Positions 8,233-18,529 are shown, counted from the first letter of the stretch. The stretch: 64,000 nucleotides of DNA from Changpingibacter yushuensis (GCF_014041995.1 NZ_CP059492.1:1612001-1676000), one strand, 5' to 3'. Made by a program: numbers and translations. Notes: a model not told the origin generated them from the sequence alone.

Positions 8233-9375
8233 CTAGACCACCTCTACAAGCAACGGAACGAACATTTCTTCAGGGGTGAGAGAGCCATGCACTCCTACCA
8301 TGAAAGATTGGCGTGGATCGCGCCCACGCCCGTCGATGAGCGAAAGAGCTCCGCTCTGCATAACGAGCACATCTCCCATGACGCCAGCAGCATGCTCGCT
8401 CACGCTGCCAAACAGGCCTGAATCGATCGCCTGTTGCTTAGTGAGAACGAGCGATCGCTCACCGAACTCTTCTTGCCAGCGGGCAGCAACCGCTTCACCA
8501 TCGTGCGTGTACAGATGAAGCAACCGTTCCTCTCCAGAAACCAAATCGACGCCATCCAGTAGACCCGGCACGCTTCCAACATCTATACGTTCGGTAACGT
8601 CCACCATCCCGTGGTCAGCTGTGAGAACAATCAGCGTACCTTTGGGTACCGATCGCGCAAGGAGCCTCATACCAGCATCGAGTTGTTCAAGTTCGCTCAC
8701 CCACGCTTCAGAGAGCCAACCCTTGTTGTGCCCGGTGTGATCAACTTCCCCCCAGTACAGGTACACGGCCTTGGCGCCGGTGCGAAGTGCGCGGGCTGCC
8801 GCATGAACACGATCCTCGAGCGCTTCAGCTGCGCGAGCGGAGGCACCACGCAAGGCACAGAGGGTGAGCCCTGATCCGACGTAAGCGGCAGGTTGCACCA
8901 AGACGCATGAGGAAGATTGTTTTCCCAGACGCTCAAAGAGAGTTGGCTCGCTCTGCCAATCCACAGGGTTGAGTGCCGGGTCCTCCCACTTGATCAACGA
9001 AAAGTTTGTTCCACTCGCGGGAGAACGGAGCGAGTAACTCAACATGCTCGTGCGGCCAGGAAGTTCTCCCGTACCCACGGCTGTGATCGCAGCAGCTGTG
9101 GTTGAGGGCGCCACAGAGGTCAGCGGTTCCGCACCGTGCCAAGCACGCAGAGTTCCAGCGTGGCCAGAACGAGCCGCGAGGTTCTGGGCGCCGAGGCCAT
9201 CCACCAAGACGAAGCAGACCCGCGGCGCTTCGGGCAGCCCAAGAAGCTCGCGGTCTGCCGCAGAATGTGACTCATTAGTTGTGGTTGCAAGTCCCACAGC
9301 GTCCAGCGCGGCGGACAAGGTTGCCCGCACCGAACGCTCAGCGGGCGCAACGAATCCAAATGGCAGCGTACTCAT
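8233..9375 (-). CDS. Alkaline phosphatase superfamily / nucleotide pyrophosphatase-like protein
   Basis: A 380-residue type I phosphodiesterase/nucleotide pyrophosphatase-fold protein. The metal-site motif appears as VCFVLVDGLGAQNL with the nucleophile in SVAPSTTAAAITAVGTGELPG (the Ser/Thr-Thr segment), and later metal ligands are in VDHTGHNKG and LTADHGMVDV. It has no signal peptide. A single-copy member is found beside DUF5998 and sepH in many actinobacteria; the physiological substrate is unknown. The ribosome binding site AGGAG precedes the ATG by six bases. It is the middle gene of the probable operon DUF5998-phosphodiesterase-tdk. Confidence 0.87.
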   Translation of the reverse strand: MSTLPFGFVAPAERSVRATLSAALDAVGLATTTNESHSAADRELLGLPEAPRVCFVLVDGLGAQNLAARSGHAGTLRAWHGAEPLTSVAPSTTAAAITAVGTGELPGRTSMLSYSLRSPASGTNFSLIKWEDPALNPVDWQSEPTLFERLGKQSSSCVLVQPAAYVGSGLTLCALRGASARAAEALEDRVHAAARALRTGAKAVYLYWGEVDHTGHNKGWLSEAWVSELEQLDAGMRLLARSVPKGTLIVLTADHGMVDVTERIDVGSVPGLLDGVDLVSGEERLLHLYTHDGEAVAARWQEEFGERSLVLTKQQAIDSGLFGSVSEHAAGVMGDVLVMQSGALSLIDGRGRDPRQSFMVGVHGSLTPEEMFVPLLVEVV

Positions 9376-9388
9376 GCTGTTCTCCTCA

Positions 9389-9952
9389 TCACGCCTTGGC
9401 AGCCAAGCAGGCCGTCAGTTCATCAATGAAGCGCAAGCCCTGTGCAAGAATCTCCGGGTCCAAAGATGGATCGAGGAGGATTTCGCCGTCGTCGCCAGAA
9501 ACCATTGCGAGGTAACCATGGTCTGCCTCGCATGTGGGATCATCGCAGCTAGCGGGACGGATATCCGCCGCCCATCCAGCACCCCATCTGAACCGTAGCT
9601 GGACGGTTCCAAGCGCTCCCCGTTCTGGGCCATCGAGCACGCGCCGGCGAACCACTTGGAAGTCACGAATCTGGGAGAGTTGAACCACCTGCGTAGTGGT
9701 GACGAACTCGCCTGTGGGGCTGAGTTCGTAGGTTACATCGGAGATAACAATGATTAAGTGAGACTTCGTCAGTACGAAGACCCCAATCGAGTCAAACACC
9801 GAATCCTGATCAAAGACCGTCTCTGGCCGAATGAAATAGGAGCGGATGGGCCCGTAGCCCTTGAGAATTGCGGAGACATCCTCCAGAATCGGGGACTCCT
9901 CGGATACTCGAGCAGTGAGGTCTGCCCAGAATTCTCCATGCCGTTCGTTCAT
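9389..9952 (-). CDS. DUF5998 family protein
   Basis: A 187-residue conserved actinobacterial protein of unknown function. It has an alternating strand/helix pattern without membrane segments, and the family signature in the C-terminal half (CDDPTCEADHGYLA, two cysteines and a histidine that might bind metal). The ATG at 9952 is preferred over a GTG three bases earlier because GGGA lies at a better distance. It is the first gene of the operon with the phosphodiesterase-like gene and tdk, and is divergent from parC. Confidence 0.82.
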   Translation of the reverse strand: MNERHGEFWADLTARVSEESPILEDVSAILKGYGPIRSYFIRPETVFDQDSVFDSIGVFVLTKSHLIIVISDVTYELSPTGEFVTTTQVVQLSQIRDFQVVRRRVLDGPERGALGTVQLRFRWGAGWAADIRPASCDDPTCEADHGYLAMVSGDDGEILLDPSLDPEILAQGLRFIDELTACLAAKA

Positions 9953-10081
9953 CACTTCCCGATTCTCTCATCATCGCTACCTGCTGTGCACCATTGCCAG
10001 CGAGCGTCGTCAGGAAGATCACGAGACACAAGCGGGGATGGCGTTTTGGCCAAAGCGTGACGGGCAGGAATACTTACAACC

Positions 10082-12514
10082 ATGCGAAAGTCTGCCGAGC
10101 CCACTCCCGTTGAGGAAAACATCGTCGATATCGACGTCTCCACGGAGATGCGCACGTCATTCCTCGAGTATTCGTATTCCGTGATCTACGCCCGCGCCCT
10201 GCCGGATGCCCGCGATGGTCTCAAACCGGTTCAGCGCCGCATTCTGTTCCAGATGGGCCAGATGGGGTTGCGCCCTGACAAAGGGCATGTGAAGTCCTCG
10301 CGGGTGGTGGGCGACGTGATGGGTCGCCTACATCCCCATGGCGATACCGCGATCTACGATGCCATGGTTCGGATGGCGCAATCATTCACGATGAGACTTG
10401 CGTTGGTTGACGGGCACGGTAACTTCGGATCGCTCGACGACGGCCCGGCAGCCCCCCGATACACCGAGGTCCGGTTAGCACCAGCCGCTCTTGCCATGAC
10501 AGCATCTCTGGACGAAGACGTCGTGGACATGGTGGCGAACTATGACAACACGATGATGCAGCCGGACGTCCTCCCTGCCGCCATCCCGAACCTTCTTGTC
10601 AATGGATCCTCTGGGATCGCCGTTGGCATGGCCACCAACATGCCCCCTCACAACCTCACTGAGGTTGTTTCAGGGGCGCGCCACCTCCTCTCACATCCTG
10701 ACGCCACGCTGGATGACCTCATGCGGTTCATTCCCGGCCCCGATCTGCCCGAAGGCGGCAAGATCGTGGGGTTAGATGGCATTCGAGCAGCCTATGAATC
10801 TGGTCGTGGCATATTCAAGACTCGCGCGACCGCACATATTGAAAACGTCACTGCCCGTAAGAAGGGCATAGTCTTCACTGAACTCCCCTACCTGGTTGGC
10901 CCAGAGAAGGTGATTGAGAAGCTCAAGGATGCAATCAATCACAAGAAGATTCAGGGCGTCACAGGAGTTCAGAACCTGACGGACCGCCATCACGGGATGC
11001 GCCTCGTTGTGGAAGTGAAGAATGGCTTCAACCCGGAAGCCGTTTTGGTCCAGCTCTACAAACACACGCCACTGGAGGATTCGTTCGGAATCAACAACGT
11101 CGCGTTGGTTGATGGCCAGCCCTGCGTGCTCGGACTGAAACAGCTTCTGCAGGTGTTCCTTGACCATCGGGTCAACGTGGTGCGCAGGCGCACTGAGTTT
11201 CGCCTAGATAAGGCTCAGAAGGACCTCCACCTTGTTCAAGGTCTTCTTGTGGCGGTCCTCAACATCGATGACGTCATTGCCGTTATCCGTACCTCTGATG
11301 ACACCGCGGCGGCGCGGGCCCGGCTTCAACAAGTCTTCGACTTGTCGGAGGCTCAAGCCGACTACATCCTTGAGCTGCGCCTGCGCCGCCTCACCAAATA
11401 CTCGCAGATTGAACTGGAGCAACGCCGCGATGAGCTGACACAGCAAATCACGGAACTCGAGGCGATCCTGGCATCGGAGTCCGCCCTCCACAAGGTGGTT
11501 TCCTCCGAACTGGCCGAGGTGGCCAAACTGTACGGCACACCTCGCCGCACTATTCTGCTTGAATCCGATGGCGCCGATCCTGTCGCAGCATCCAAGGAAG
11601 TTCCGCTGGAGACGCCAGACGACCCATGTTGGATGCTCTTATCAGGCACCGGGCTCGTAGCACGCACAACGGAAGCTTTGGCCCCCCTCACCGAAGGCAC
11701 ACGGTCAGCCCACGACGCTATCGTCAGTTCTGTGCCGGCTACCGCTCGCGGTCAAGTTGGAGCACTCACCTCGGCGGGTAGGCTCATGCGGCTAGATGTC
11801 ATCGTTGCGCCCGCATTGCCGCTTACGACCGGCGCACCGAGCCTCGCGGGTGGCACGCCCATCCATGAGCTCCTCGTTCTCGAGAAGGGCGAGCGCGTCG
11901 TTGCCCTCGTATCTCTGGCTGAAGATGCGCCGCCAATCGCGATGGCCACCGCGGAAGGAAAGATCAAGCGGCTAGCTGCGGCACATCCAGGTAAGGACTC
12001 ATGGGATGTGATCGGCCTTGCCGCGGATGACAAGGTGATTGGTGCCGCCCACAGCCAGGACTCCGACCAGATCGTCATGGTAACGAGTGATGCCCAGCTA
12101 CTGAGGTTTGGGGCAGATGCTGTGCGCCCGCAGGGGCGCACAGGCAAAGGAGTTGCAGGTATCAGACTCTTAGAAGGCGCACATGTCATCGCGCTCGGCG
12201 TGGTTCGCGGCGACGACGTCGCCGGGTCACTCGTTGCTACCGTCACCGGTAGCTCTGAAGCCCTTCCCGGTACTGTAGCTGGTTCCGTTAAGGTAACGCC
12301 GTTGGATCGCTTTCCTTCCAAGGGTCGCGGCACAGGTGGCGTTCGTGCGCATCGATTCCTACGAGGTGAAGATTGCTTGCAGCTGGCTCACGTTGGTGGC
12401 GCTCCCCTACGCGCAATTGGTAGTGCTGGCCAGCCGCTGGATTTGCCGGAGATCGACGAGCGCCGCGATGGTTCTGGGGTTCCTTTGACTGCTGTGATTA
12501 CAACTATCGGATAG
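10082..12514 (+). CDS. parC: DNA topoisomerase IV subunit A
   Basis: An 810-residue type IIA topoisomerase breakage-reunion subunit. The catalytic tyrosine is Y127 in AAPRYTEV, the winged-helix region starts near residue 45 ([13 protein letters not shown]), and the C-terminal beta-propeller occupies roughly residues 500-800. The quinolone-pocket loop reads [10 protein letters not shown], with Thr89 in the position of E. coli GyrA Ser83 and Asp93 in that of Asp87. The protein lacks the classical GyrA-box QRRGG(R/K)G near the start of the C-terminal domain; instead [10 protein letters not shown] appears late. That, and the neighbourhood with parE and DUF7455 rather than dnaA/recF, favours ParC over GyrA. 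Confidence 0.9.
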   Translation: MRKSAEPTPVEENIVDIDVSTEMRTSFLEYSYSVIYARALPDARDGLKPVQRRILFQMGQMGLRPDKGHVKSSRVVGDVMGRLHPHGDTAIYDAMVRMAQSFTMRLALVDGHGNFGSLDDGPAAPRYTEVRLAPAALAMTASLDEDVVDMVANYDNTMMQPDVLPAAIPNLLVNGSSGIAVGMATNMPPHNLTEVVSGARHLLSHPDATLDDLMRFIPGPDLPEGGKIVGLDGIRAAYESGRGIFKTRATAHIENVTARKKGIVFTELPYLVGPEKVIEKLKDAINHKKIQGVTGVQNLTDRHHGMRLVVEVKNGFNPEAVLVQLYKHTPLEDSFGINNVALVDGQPCVLGLKQLLQVFLDHRVNVVRRRTEFRLDKAQKDLHLVQGLLVAVLNIDDVIAVIRTSDDTAAARARLQQVFDLSEAQADYILELRLRRLTKYSQIELEQRRDELTQQITELEAILASESALHKVVSSELAEVAKLYGTPRRTILLESDGADPVAASKEVPLETPDDPCWMLLSGTGLVARTTEALAPLTEGTRSAHDAIVSSVPATARGQVGALTSAGRLMRLDVIVAPALPLTTGAPSLAGGTPIHELLVLEKGERVVALVSLAEDAPPIAMATAEGKIKRLAAAHPGKDSWDVIGLAADDKVIGAAHSQDSDQIVMVTSDAQLLRFGADAVRPQGRTGKGVAGIRLLEGAHVIALGVVRGDDVAGSLVATVTGSSEALPGTVAGSVKVTPLDRFPSKGRGTGGVRAHRFLRGEDCLQLAHVGGAPLRAIGSAGQPLDLPEIDERRDGSGVPLTAVITTIG

Positions 12515-12539
12515 CTAAGCGGCCAGAAGCCGACCGCGA

Positions 12540-13541
12540 TTAACTCTGTATAGCGGTGGGCTGGAGGTCGATTGGGCGTGACATAACGAAGGTCTGGACA
12601 GTCTTTTCAAACTCGAAGTCTGAGAAGAGCCGCACCCTGTCAAACGGGTTGTCAGCCTGCGGATCAATCGAGACGTCGATGCCCGCATACTCCACTCCAT
12701 CATTACGGTAAGCCACCATTGCGGAGCTCAGAAGAGCGGTCATGAGGTTCATTCGTCGCCATTCCTCGTGTACGGCGACCTCGTCGATGTAGCCTTCGGA
12801 CCACCCGATATCCGCCCACTCTTGGTCGTATTTGGCGGAGAGAATGTAGCCTGCCAATCGCGGCCGATCGCCCCTGCGGTCCAGCGCAGCGAAACTCCAT
12901 TCGCGCATGAGGAATGCGCGTTCAGCCGTCCACTGTTCAGGACTCATCGGACCCTGCCCGGCCAGCTCGAAGTAGATTTCGTTATGGGCGCGGCGTATGT
13001 CGTCGTCGGTCAGAGAACTCAGTTCCACGATACTGATGAAACCCGGGATCTCTATATTGGGAACGAAATCGTCGAGTTTGCGCCGCATCTGGATGTAGGA
13101 AGAAGTGTTCACAAATCCAGCTCGTTCAAGAAGATCCATGAGGTCGGCGCTCTCAGAATCCACATGCATGGTGGCTGTGGCGCGGCGAACCTCACCTTGA
13201 GCTAATTGCTCCGACGTGGCGAGCTGCGTTTCAACCAGTCCTGCGCCCAACCCAATGGACCGATAGTCAGGGTGCACTCCGCCAGACATGATGATCTCAA
13301 CGGAGTCCCCATGCAGCCGCGGCATGCGCGAAAGGCCATAGGCAATGAGTTCACCGAAAACAGTGCGCACTCCAGAAGCCCGCCACAGATATGCCGAATC
13401 AAAATACGAATCGACTTCAGCTTGTGACGTGCGAAACGCTGTACCGTCATGCTTCTCAATTGTCTGGATAAGACTCCAGATCTCCCGACTTTGCTCTGGT
13501 CCCAGGGGGACCCAAGACGCAGGTTGAGCGACAGCCGTCAT
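12540..13541 (-). CDS. Tandem GNAT N-acetyltransferase
   Basis: A 333-residue protein with two GNAT domains: the first acetyl-CoA loop is around residue 95 (VHPDYRSIGLGAGLV) and the second around residue 275 (VHEEWRRMNLMTALL). The two-domain layout resembles mycothiol synthase and Eis-type enzymes, but the sequence is not close enough to name a substrate. The start at 13541 is chosen for its AGGAGG sequence, although the spacing is short; a GTG 21 bp upstream has none. The gene lies between parC and parE, convergent to parC, without a clear operon partner. It may modify an amine or aminoglycoside-like molecule, which is speculative. Confidence 0.75.
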   Translation of the reverse strand: MTAVAQPASWVPLGPEQSREIWSLIQTIEKHDGTAFRTSQAEVDSYFDSAYLWRASGVRTVFGELIAYGLSRMPRLHGDSVEIIMSGGVHPDYRSIGLGAGLVETQLATSEQLAQGEVRRATATMHVDSESADLMDLLERAGFVNTSSYIQMRRKLDDFVPNIEIPGFISIVELSSLTDDDIRRAHNEIYFELAGQGPMSPEQWTAERAFLMREWSFAALDRRGDRPRLAGYILSAKYDQEWADIGWSEGYIDEVAVHEEWRRMNLMTALLSSAMVAYRNDGVEYAGIDVSIDPQADNPFDRVRLFSDFEFEKTVQTFVMSRPIDLQPTAIQS

Positions 13542-13604
13542 AACCCTCCTGTTGGATTGCACTCACTGTGAGTGTACCGGTCGTGGTCACGATGCAATAT
13601 GCAT

Positions 13605-15731
13605 CTATGCGTCGATGCGGTCACGATCTACGTTATCGGCATGCCCCACGATGAAGTCACGTCGGGGGGCCACATCGTTGCCCATAAGGAGTTCAAATAC
13701 GTGTTCGGCCTCACGCAATGCTTGTTCGTCCTCCATCTGAATGCGCCGCAAAGTGCGGTGGGCCGGGTCCATTGTGGTCTCGGCCAACTGGTGAGCGTCC
13801 ATCTCGCCTAGACCCTTGTACCGCTGGATCGGATCCTTGTAATGCTTGCCTGTGCGCTCCAACTTGCGAAGCTCGCTGTGCAGTTCTTCTTCGGAATATG
13901 TGTAGATGAATCTGCCCTTCTTGCCCCCGCTTCCGGCCACCTCGATGCGATGGAGTGGCGGTACCGCCGCATACACCCGCCCGGCCTCAACCAGGGGGCG
14001 CATATACCGAAAGAAGAGTGTCAGAAGTAGCGTACGAATATGTGCACCATCCACGTCGGCATCAGTCATCATGATGACCTTGCCGTAGCGTGCGGCCGAG
14101 ACATCAAACGTGCGGCCTGATCCTGCCCCAACCACTTGGATTATCGCAGCAACTTCCGCGTTCTTGAGGATCTCGGCTGGGGAGGCCTTCTGGACGTTGA
14201 GGATCTTGCCACGTATTGGCAGCAGCGCTTGGAATTCACTTGATCGGGCTAGGCGCGCAGTACCCAACGCCGAATCGCCCTCCACGATAAAGAGCTCTGT
14301 GCGCTCCACATCTTCACTTCGGCAGTCAGCCAGTTTCGCTGGGAATGACGAACTCTCCAAAGCGTTCTTCCGGCGCGAAATCTCCTTATGCATTCGGGCC
14401 GCTACTCGCGCGCGCATCTCCGCAACGATCTTCTCGAGGAGCCTGCTGGTCTCAGTCTTCTGATCCCGCTTCGGAGAGGAAAGAACTTCACCAAGTTCCT
14501 TCTCCACCACGCCAGAGACGATCTGCCGAATGGCAGCAGTTCCGAGTATCTCCTTGGTTTGCCCTTCGAACTGAGGCTCTGGGAATCGCACAGTTACCAC
14601 TGCTGAGAGGCCTGCTAGGACATCATCCTTCTCAATCTTTGGGTCCTTAGCAGTGAGCTTGAGGCGCCGAGAGTTCGAATCGATCATTGAGCGCATGAGC
14701 TTGATCAAGCCCTGTTCGAACCCCGTCTGGTGGGAACCGCCCCCGGGGGTCCGAATGATGTTGACGAAGGTCTCGATGCGGGTTTCATATCCGGTCCCCC
14801 ACCGCAGTGCGATGTCAACGTCGCAATCGCGCAGCACCTCCTGCGTGACGAGGCTTCCAGACTCCTTGTCGAACACCTGAGCGTTCTCCGTGAATGTCCC
14901 CGAACCAACCAGATGGATCGAGTCAGTTACCGCTGGATCCGTGGCAAGGAAGTCCACGAAATCCACAGTTCCACCTTCGTAATGGAAAGTTTCCTTATGG
15001 ACACCTTCCGCGCCCGGCGTTCCGGGTAGGCCTCGCTCATCGATAATCGATATCCCGAGTCCGGGAATAAGAAAAGCCGTTTGACGAACTCGATCTTCGA
15101 GTTCGTGATAGGAGAACTGAGCATCGGCTGAAAAGATCTCAGGATCAGCCCAGTAACGCACCCGGGTTCCGGTCTTCTTTCGCGCTACTTTTCCGACGAC
15201 GTCGAGTTCTGACCCGTCCGTGAATGGAACAAACCTGCTGTGGGGCGAAGCAGCCCTCTTCTCATCCTCGAATCGCCCCGGCTCCCCGCGATGAAACTGC
15301 ATCTGGTAAGTCTTGCCACCGCGGTCAACTTGAACGTCCAGCCGCTCAGACAAAGCGTTGACTACGGACGCACCTACTCCGTGCAAACCACCCGAAGCGG
15401 TATATGATCCGCCACCGAATTTGCCGCCTGCATGCAGCTTGGTGTAGACGGTCTCCACGCCGCTGAGTCCCACGCCTGGCACGATGTCCACAGGGATTCC
15501 GCGCCCGTCGTCGTTGACCTGAACGGAACCGTCCGCGAAAAGTGTCACAACGATCGATGAGGCATACCCTTCTAGGGCTTCGTCCACGGCATTGTCAATG
15601 ATCTCCCAGAGGCAGTGCATCAGACCACGAGAGTCCGTGGATCCGACGTACATTCCAGGGCGCTTGCGCACAGCTTCTAGGCCCTCAAGGACCTGCAGGT
15701 GGCGCGCGGTATAGGCTTCGTTCGTTGACAC
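13605..15731 (-). CDS. parE: DNA topoisomerase IV subunit B
   Basis: A 708-residue GHKL ATPase subunit of topoisomerase IV. The ATP-binding glutamate motif is WEIIDNAVDEAL around residues 43-54, the G1 loop is NDDGRGIPVD, the Toprim glutamate is in FIVEGDSALG and the metal aspartates in MTDADVDGAHI. Together with ParC it decatenates daughter chromosomes. An ATG 9 bp upstream (15740) is possible, but GTG at 15731 is preferred since TAGCAT ends 7 nt before it (leaderless pattern) and ParE homologues begin close to this point. The neighbour DUF7455 gene and sigA complete the arrangement known in Streptomyces (hrdB-DUF7455-parE). Confidence 0.9.
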   Translation of the reverse strand: MSTNEAYTARHLQVLEGLEAVRKRPGMYVGSTDSRGLMHCLWEIIDNAVDEALEGYASSIVVTLFADGSVQVNDDGRGIPVDIVPGVGLSGVETVYTKLHAGGKFGGGSYTASGGLHGVGASVVNALSERLDVQVDRGGKTYQMQFHRGEPGRFEDEKRAASPHSRFVPFTDGSELDVVGKVARKKTGTRVRYWADPEIFSADAQFSYHELEDRVRQTAFLIPGLGISIIDERGLPGTPGAEGVHKETFHYEGGTVDFVDFLATDPAVTDSIHLVGSGTFTENAQVFDKESGSLVTQEVLRDCDVDIALRWGTGYETRIETFVNIIRTPGGGSHQTGFEQGLIKLMRSMIDSNSRRLKLTAKDPKIEKDDVLAGLSAVVTVRFPEPQFEGQTKEILGTAAIRQIVSGVVEKELGEVLSSPKRDQKTETSRLLEKIVAEMRARVAARMHKEISRRKNALESSSFPAKLADCRSEDVERTELFIVEGDSALGTARLARSSEFQALLPIRGKILNVQKASPAEILKNAEVAAIIQVVGAGSGRTFDVSAARYGKVIMMTDADVDGAHIRTLLLTLFFRYMRPLVEAGRVYAAVPPLHRIEVAGSGGKKGRFIYTYSEEELHSELRKLERTGKHYKDPIQRYKGLGEMDAHQLAETTMDPAHRTLRRIQMEDEQALREAEHVFELLMGNDVAPRRDFIVGHADNVDRDRIDA

Positions 15732-15738
15732 GTCCAAC

Positions 15739-15744
15739 ATGCTA
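15739..15744 (-). promoter_or_regulatory. Predicted -10 element for leaderless parE transcript
   Basis: TAGCAT on the minus strand ends 7 nt before the GTG start at 15731. It overlaps the alternative ATG at 15740. No Shine-Dalgarno sequence is visible for either start. Confidence 0.38.
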
Positions 15745-15827
15745 CGTGCCCAAGCCGATGGATTTCTTTACCGGCGCGCTCAACGGGTGGAAACTCACGA
15801 TGCTGTTCGCATCCTGTTCAGCAGATC

Positions 15828-15850
15828 GGTTGGGCGGGAACCGCCCAACC
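15828..15850 (-). terminator. Hairpin after DUF7455 gene
   Basis: GGTTGGGCGG and CCGCCCAACC form a perfect 10-bp stem with a 3-nt loop, 8 bp after the DUF7455 stop. No U-tract follows on the minus strand. Confidence 0.55.
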
Positions 15851-15858
15851 TTCCAACC

Positions 15859-16053
15859 TCACTTGATAGTGTTGCGTTCGTCAACGATATGAACTGCAGT
15901 TTCCTGCAGCTTTGCGAGGTGCTGATTCGCGTGATGACCACAGAACAGCAACTCTCCGTACGGCATGACGGCCCGCACGTATGCTTGCGCACCGCACGCG
16001 TCGCAGCGATCTGCCGCAGTCAGGTTCTTCTCTTCAATCACTGGTGTACTCAC
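15859..16053 (-). CDS. DUF7455 family zinc-ribbon protein
   Basis: A 64-residue protein with CDACGAQAYVRA near residue 17 and FCGHH near residue 38, forming a probable Cys2/Cys-His zinc site. It begins with GTG (MSTPVIEEKNLTAADRCDAC). Small proteins of this kind lie between the principal sigma factor gene and parE in Streptomyces and relatives; the function is unknown. Length is normal for the family. It is separated from sigA here by the exonuclease gene on the opposite strand. Confidence 0.83.
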   Translation of the reverse strand: MSTPVIEEKNLTAADRCDACGAQAYVRAVMPYGELLFCGHHANQHLAKLQETAVHIVDERNTIK

Positions 16054-16192
16054 ATCTCAATAAAAGCACGATGCCCAAAAAACATTCCCATCCGGCCGTG
16101 TGAGTTCACCCGCGGCGGAAGTCTGCTAGATTTGCTTGTTGCCTACGAGTTCGCAACCGCCATCTATCTGGAATATCAGCCAAGGAGGCGCA

Positions 16193-16816
16193 ATGGCCGG
16201 ATTTGCCGTGGTCGACTGCGAGACAACCGGCCTTCGAGCCACTCAAGAACGCATCATCGAAGTTGGGGTTGTACTCCTGGATTCTTCGGGCGCCTTTCAG
16301 GATGAGTGGAGCACGTTGGTCAATCCGCTGCGTCCTGTCACCTCTCAGTTCATCCACGGCATTTACGACGACGACGTCGCTTCGGCCCCAACGTTCACCC
16401 AGATTCTTCCCGGTCTCACATCTCTTCTTGAGACACGTGCGGTGGTGGCTCATAACGTTGTGTTCGATGTGGCGTTCCTCAACGCTGAGTTCGAGCGTTC
16501 TTCTTACCCTATGACTATCCCCGCGCAGGCCACGGTGTGCACGATGGAGCTTTCGAAGATCTATCTTCCGGAGGGCCGTCACAGCCTTGTTTCGGCAACC
16601 GAACGGGCAGGGATCTCCTTGGGTGGCCATCATCGTGCGTTGGTAGATGCGTGGGGAGCGGCAGACTTGCTGCGCCACTATATGTTGGCCGAATCGCGGG
16701 GCATCCGGTATGCGCAGCAGGCAAAATCCCGCCAGGGTAGCGTGACGAAGCCTGCGGCGTGGCTGCCTGCCCTCCAGCAAGCCGGCGCGTTGGACTGGCC
16801 AGTCAGTCTGTTCTAG
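16193..16816 (+). CDS. DnaQ-like 3'-5' exonuclease (DEDDh)
   Basis: A 207-residue DEDDh exonuclease. The Exo I motif is VVDCETTG at residues 6-13, Exo II is AHNVVFDVAFLN around residue 85, and Exo III is HRALVDAWGAAD around residue 150, so all catalytic residues are present. It resembles the epsilon proofreading subunit of DNA polymerase III and stand-alone relatives. The ATG at 16193 has AGGAGG four bases upstream; an in-frame extension to 16136 lacks one. The gene is divergent from DUF7455 and convergent with sigA, with a shared bidirectional terminator between. Confidence 0.86.
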   Translation: MAGFAVVDCETTGLRATQERIIEVGVVLLDSSGAFQDEWSTLVNPLRPVTSQFIHGIYDDDVASAPTFTQILPGLTSLLETRAVVAHNVVFDVAFLNAEFERSSYPMTIPAQATVCTMELSKIYLPEGRHSLVSATERAGISLGGHHRALVDAWGAADLLRHYMLAESRGIRYAQQAKSRQGSVTKPAAWLPALQQAGALDWPVSLF

Positions 16817-16884
16817 AACCTCATACGTGCATATCAAGGCACACCACCCCGATGATTTCAGCTCCGGGTGCCGCGCCACATGCA

Positions 16885-16919
16885 AAGGTGGCGCCGATTC
16901 AGTGAATCAGCGCCACCTT
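16885..16919. terminator. Bidirectional terminator between exonuclease gene and sigA
   Basis: AAGGTGGCGC pairs with GCGCCACCTT, extended by GATTC/GAATC, giving a stem of about 15-16 bp with one C/A mismatch and a 3-nt loop. It serves two convergent genes and lies just beyond the sigA tandem repeat. Confidence 0.75.
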
Positions 16920-16931
16920 CCACTTTCCCAA

Positions 16932-17011
16932 CTGCGGGTCAGTCTAGTTGCGGGTCAGTCTAGTTGCGGGTCAGTCTAGTTGCGGGTCAGTCTAGTTGCG
17001 GGTCAGTCTAG
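16932..17011. repeat. Five 16-bp tandem units spanning the sigA stop codon
   Basis: In the sigA sense direction the unit is CTAGACTGACCCGCAA, repeated five times (units at 16932, 16948, 16964, 16980 and 16996) with one base change in the last. The first unit in sense direction contains the last two codons and the TGA stop of sigA; the other four repeat that context downstream. Since 16 is not a multiple of three, TGA occurs in all three frames. Confidence 0.95.
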
Positions 17012-18487
17012 GTAGTCACGCAGAACCTGAGAACGGCTTGGGTGACGAAGCTTTGACATTGTCTTGGACTCGATCTGCCGAATACGTTCACGAGTAACGC
17101 CGTACACCTTGCCGATCTCATCAAGGGTCTTCGGCTGGCCGTCTGTCAGGCCAAAGCGCATCGAGACCACGCCAGCTTCGCGTTCCGAAAGCGTATCGAG
17201 CACCTGATGGAGCTGTTCTTGGAGCAATGTGAAGCCAACAGCGTCTGCTGGGACAACGGCTTCGGAATCCTCAATGAGGTCTCCAAACTCAGAATCGCCA
17301 TCCTCGCCAAGTGGCGTATGAAGCGATATGGGTTCACGCCCATACTTCTGGACCTCAACGACCTTTTCCTCGGTCATATCGAGTTCCTTAGCGAGCTCCT
17401 GGGTGGTTGGTTCACGTCCGAGATCCTGAAGCATCTGACGCTGGACACGGGCCAGCTTGTTGATGACTTCAACCATGTGAACGGGAATGCGAATTGTGCG
17501 GGCTTGGTCGGCCATTGCCCGGGTAATTGCTTGGCGAATCCACCACGTTGCATACGTAGAGAACTTGTAGCCCTTGGTGTAGTCGAACTTCTCTACGGCG
17601 CGAACCAGACCAAGGTTGCCTTCCTGAATGAGATCGAGGAAAAGCATTCCGCGGCCGGTGTAGCGCTTTGCAAGCGAAACAACGAGGCGCAAGTTGGCTT
17701 CGAGGAGGTGATTCTTGGCCTGATGGCCATCTCGTGAAATCGCCTTGAGCTCACGCATGTAGATGCGATCGGACTGTGGATCCAAGGCGCCACTACCCAA
17801 AATGTGTTCTGCGTACAGGCCGGCCTCAATGCGCTTGGCGAGTTCGACTTCCTCTTCCGCATTAAGCAGAGGAACCTTGCCGATCTGCTTAAGGTAATCC
17901 TTCACCGGGTCCGCCGTGGCACCAGCCACATGTACCCGCACAGCGGGTTCATCGGATTCATCGGAGTCCTTCATAGTGAAGGCACCCTTTGATGTCACCG
18001 GTGCTTCTTCCACCTTGGGCTTGGCTGCGCCAGCCGTGGATTCATCACTCTGATCGGATTCTCCCGATTCGTCATCCCCAGCATCGTCTGCGGCTGAATC
18101 CTCATCAGAATCCGAATCAACGGAAACATCCTCCGATGACCTTGTGGTGGGTACAACTACATCGGCATCCGAAACGTCATCCAGTTCCAGATTGATTGAG
18201 TCAAGATCTTCAGGTGAAGAAGTGGAATCTGCGTCATCCGAATCACTGGAGGCTACAACCTCAGGTGCTTCTTCAGCCTGCCCCTTGGCAACCTTCTTGC
18301 CGGAAGCCTTGCGGGCGCGCTTGGCTGGGATGGCAACTTCCTCTGGAGCTTCCGCCTTACCTGCGGAGGCGCGCTTTACAGGTGCCTTCTTAACCGGCGC
18401 CTTTTTTGCGTTCGCTGTTGAGACTTCTTCAGGTACGTCGACCTGAGCGGAATCAACCGTGGGCTTCTTGGCGGTCTTTGTTGCCAC
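17003..18487 (-). CDS. sigA: Principal RNA polymerase sigma factor (SigA/HrdB/RpoD)
   Basis: A 494-residue group 1 sigma factor directing housekeeping transcription. Residues 1-190 are low-complexity (Lys/Ala-rich, then Asp/Ser-rich); sigma region 1.2 begins at about residue 193 ([11 protein letters not shown]), region 2 contains [20 protein letters not shown], and region 4.2 is [10 protein letters not shown]. The gene starts with GTG preceded by GAAAGG. The C-terminus is RDYLD, typical of actinobacterial HrdB, and its last codons form the first copy of a 16-bp tandem repeat. A TAGAAT -10 element lies 43 bp upstream of the start. Confidence 0.95.
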   Translation of the reverse strand: MATKTAKKPTVDSAQVDVPEEVSTANAKKAPVKKAPVKRASAGKAEAPEEVAIPAKRARKASGKKVAKGQAEEAPEVVASSDSDDADSTSSPEDLDSINLELDDVSDADVVVPTTRSSEDVSVDSDSDEDSAADDAGDDESGESDQSDESTAGAAKPKVEEAPVTSKGAFTMKDSDESDEPAVRVHVAGATADPVKDYLKQIGKVPLLNAEEEVELAKRIEAGLYAEHILGSGALDPQSDRIYMRELKAISRDGHQAKNHLLEANLRLVVSLAKRYTGRGMLFLDLIQEGNLGLVRAVEKFDYTKGYKFSTYATWWIRQAITRAMADQARTIRIPVHMVEVINKLARVQRQMLQDLGREPTTQELAKELDMTEEKVVEVQKYGREPISLHTPLGEDGDSEFGDLIEDSEAVVPADAVGFTLLQEQLHQVLDTLSEREAGVVSMRFGLTDGQPKTLDEIGKVYGVTRERIRQIESKTMSKLRHPSRSQVLRDYLD

Positions 18488-18529
18488 TTGAGACCTTTCA
18501 CATGAGGATTATTCGAATGACGAACAGAC

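Noticed and set aside
13605-15740. Reading parE as gyrB
   Set aside because: The neighbouring genes (parC, DUF7455, sigA) match the topoisomerase IV locus; gyrB lies near dnaA in actinobacteria.
17207-17737. Long plus-strand open frame inside sigA
   Set aside because: It is antisense to a well-conserved sigma factor gene and arises from its codon bias.
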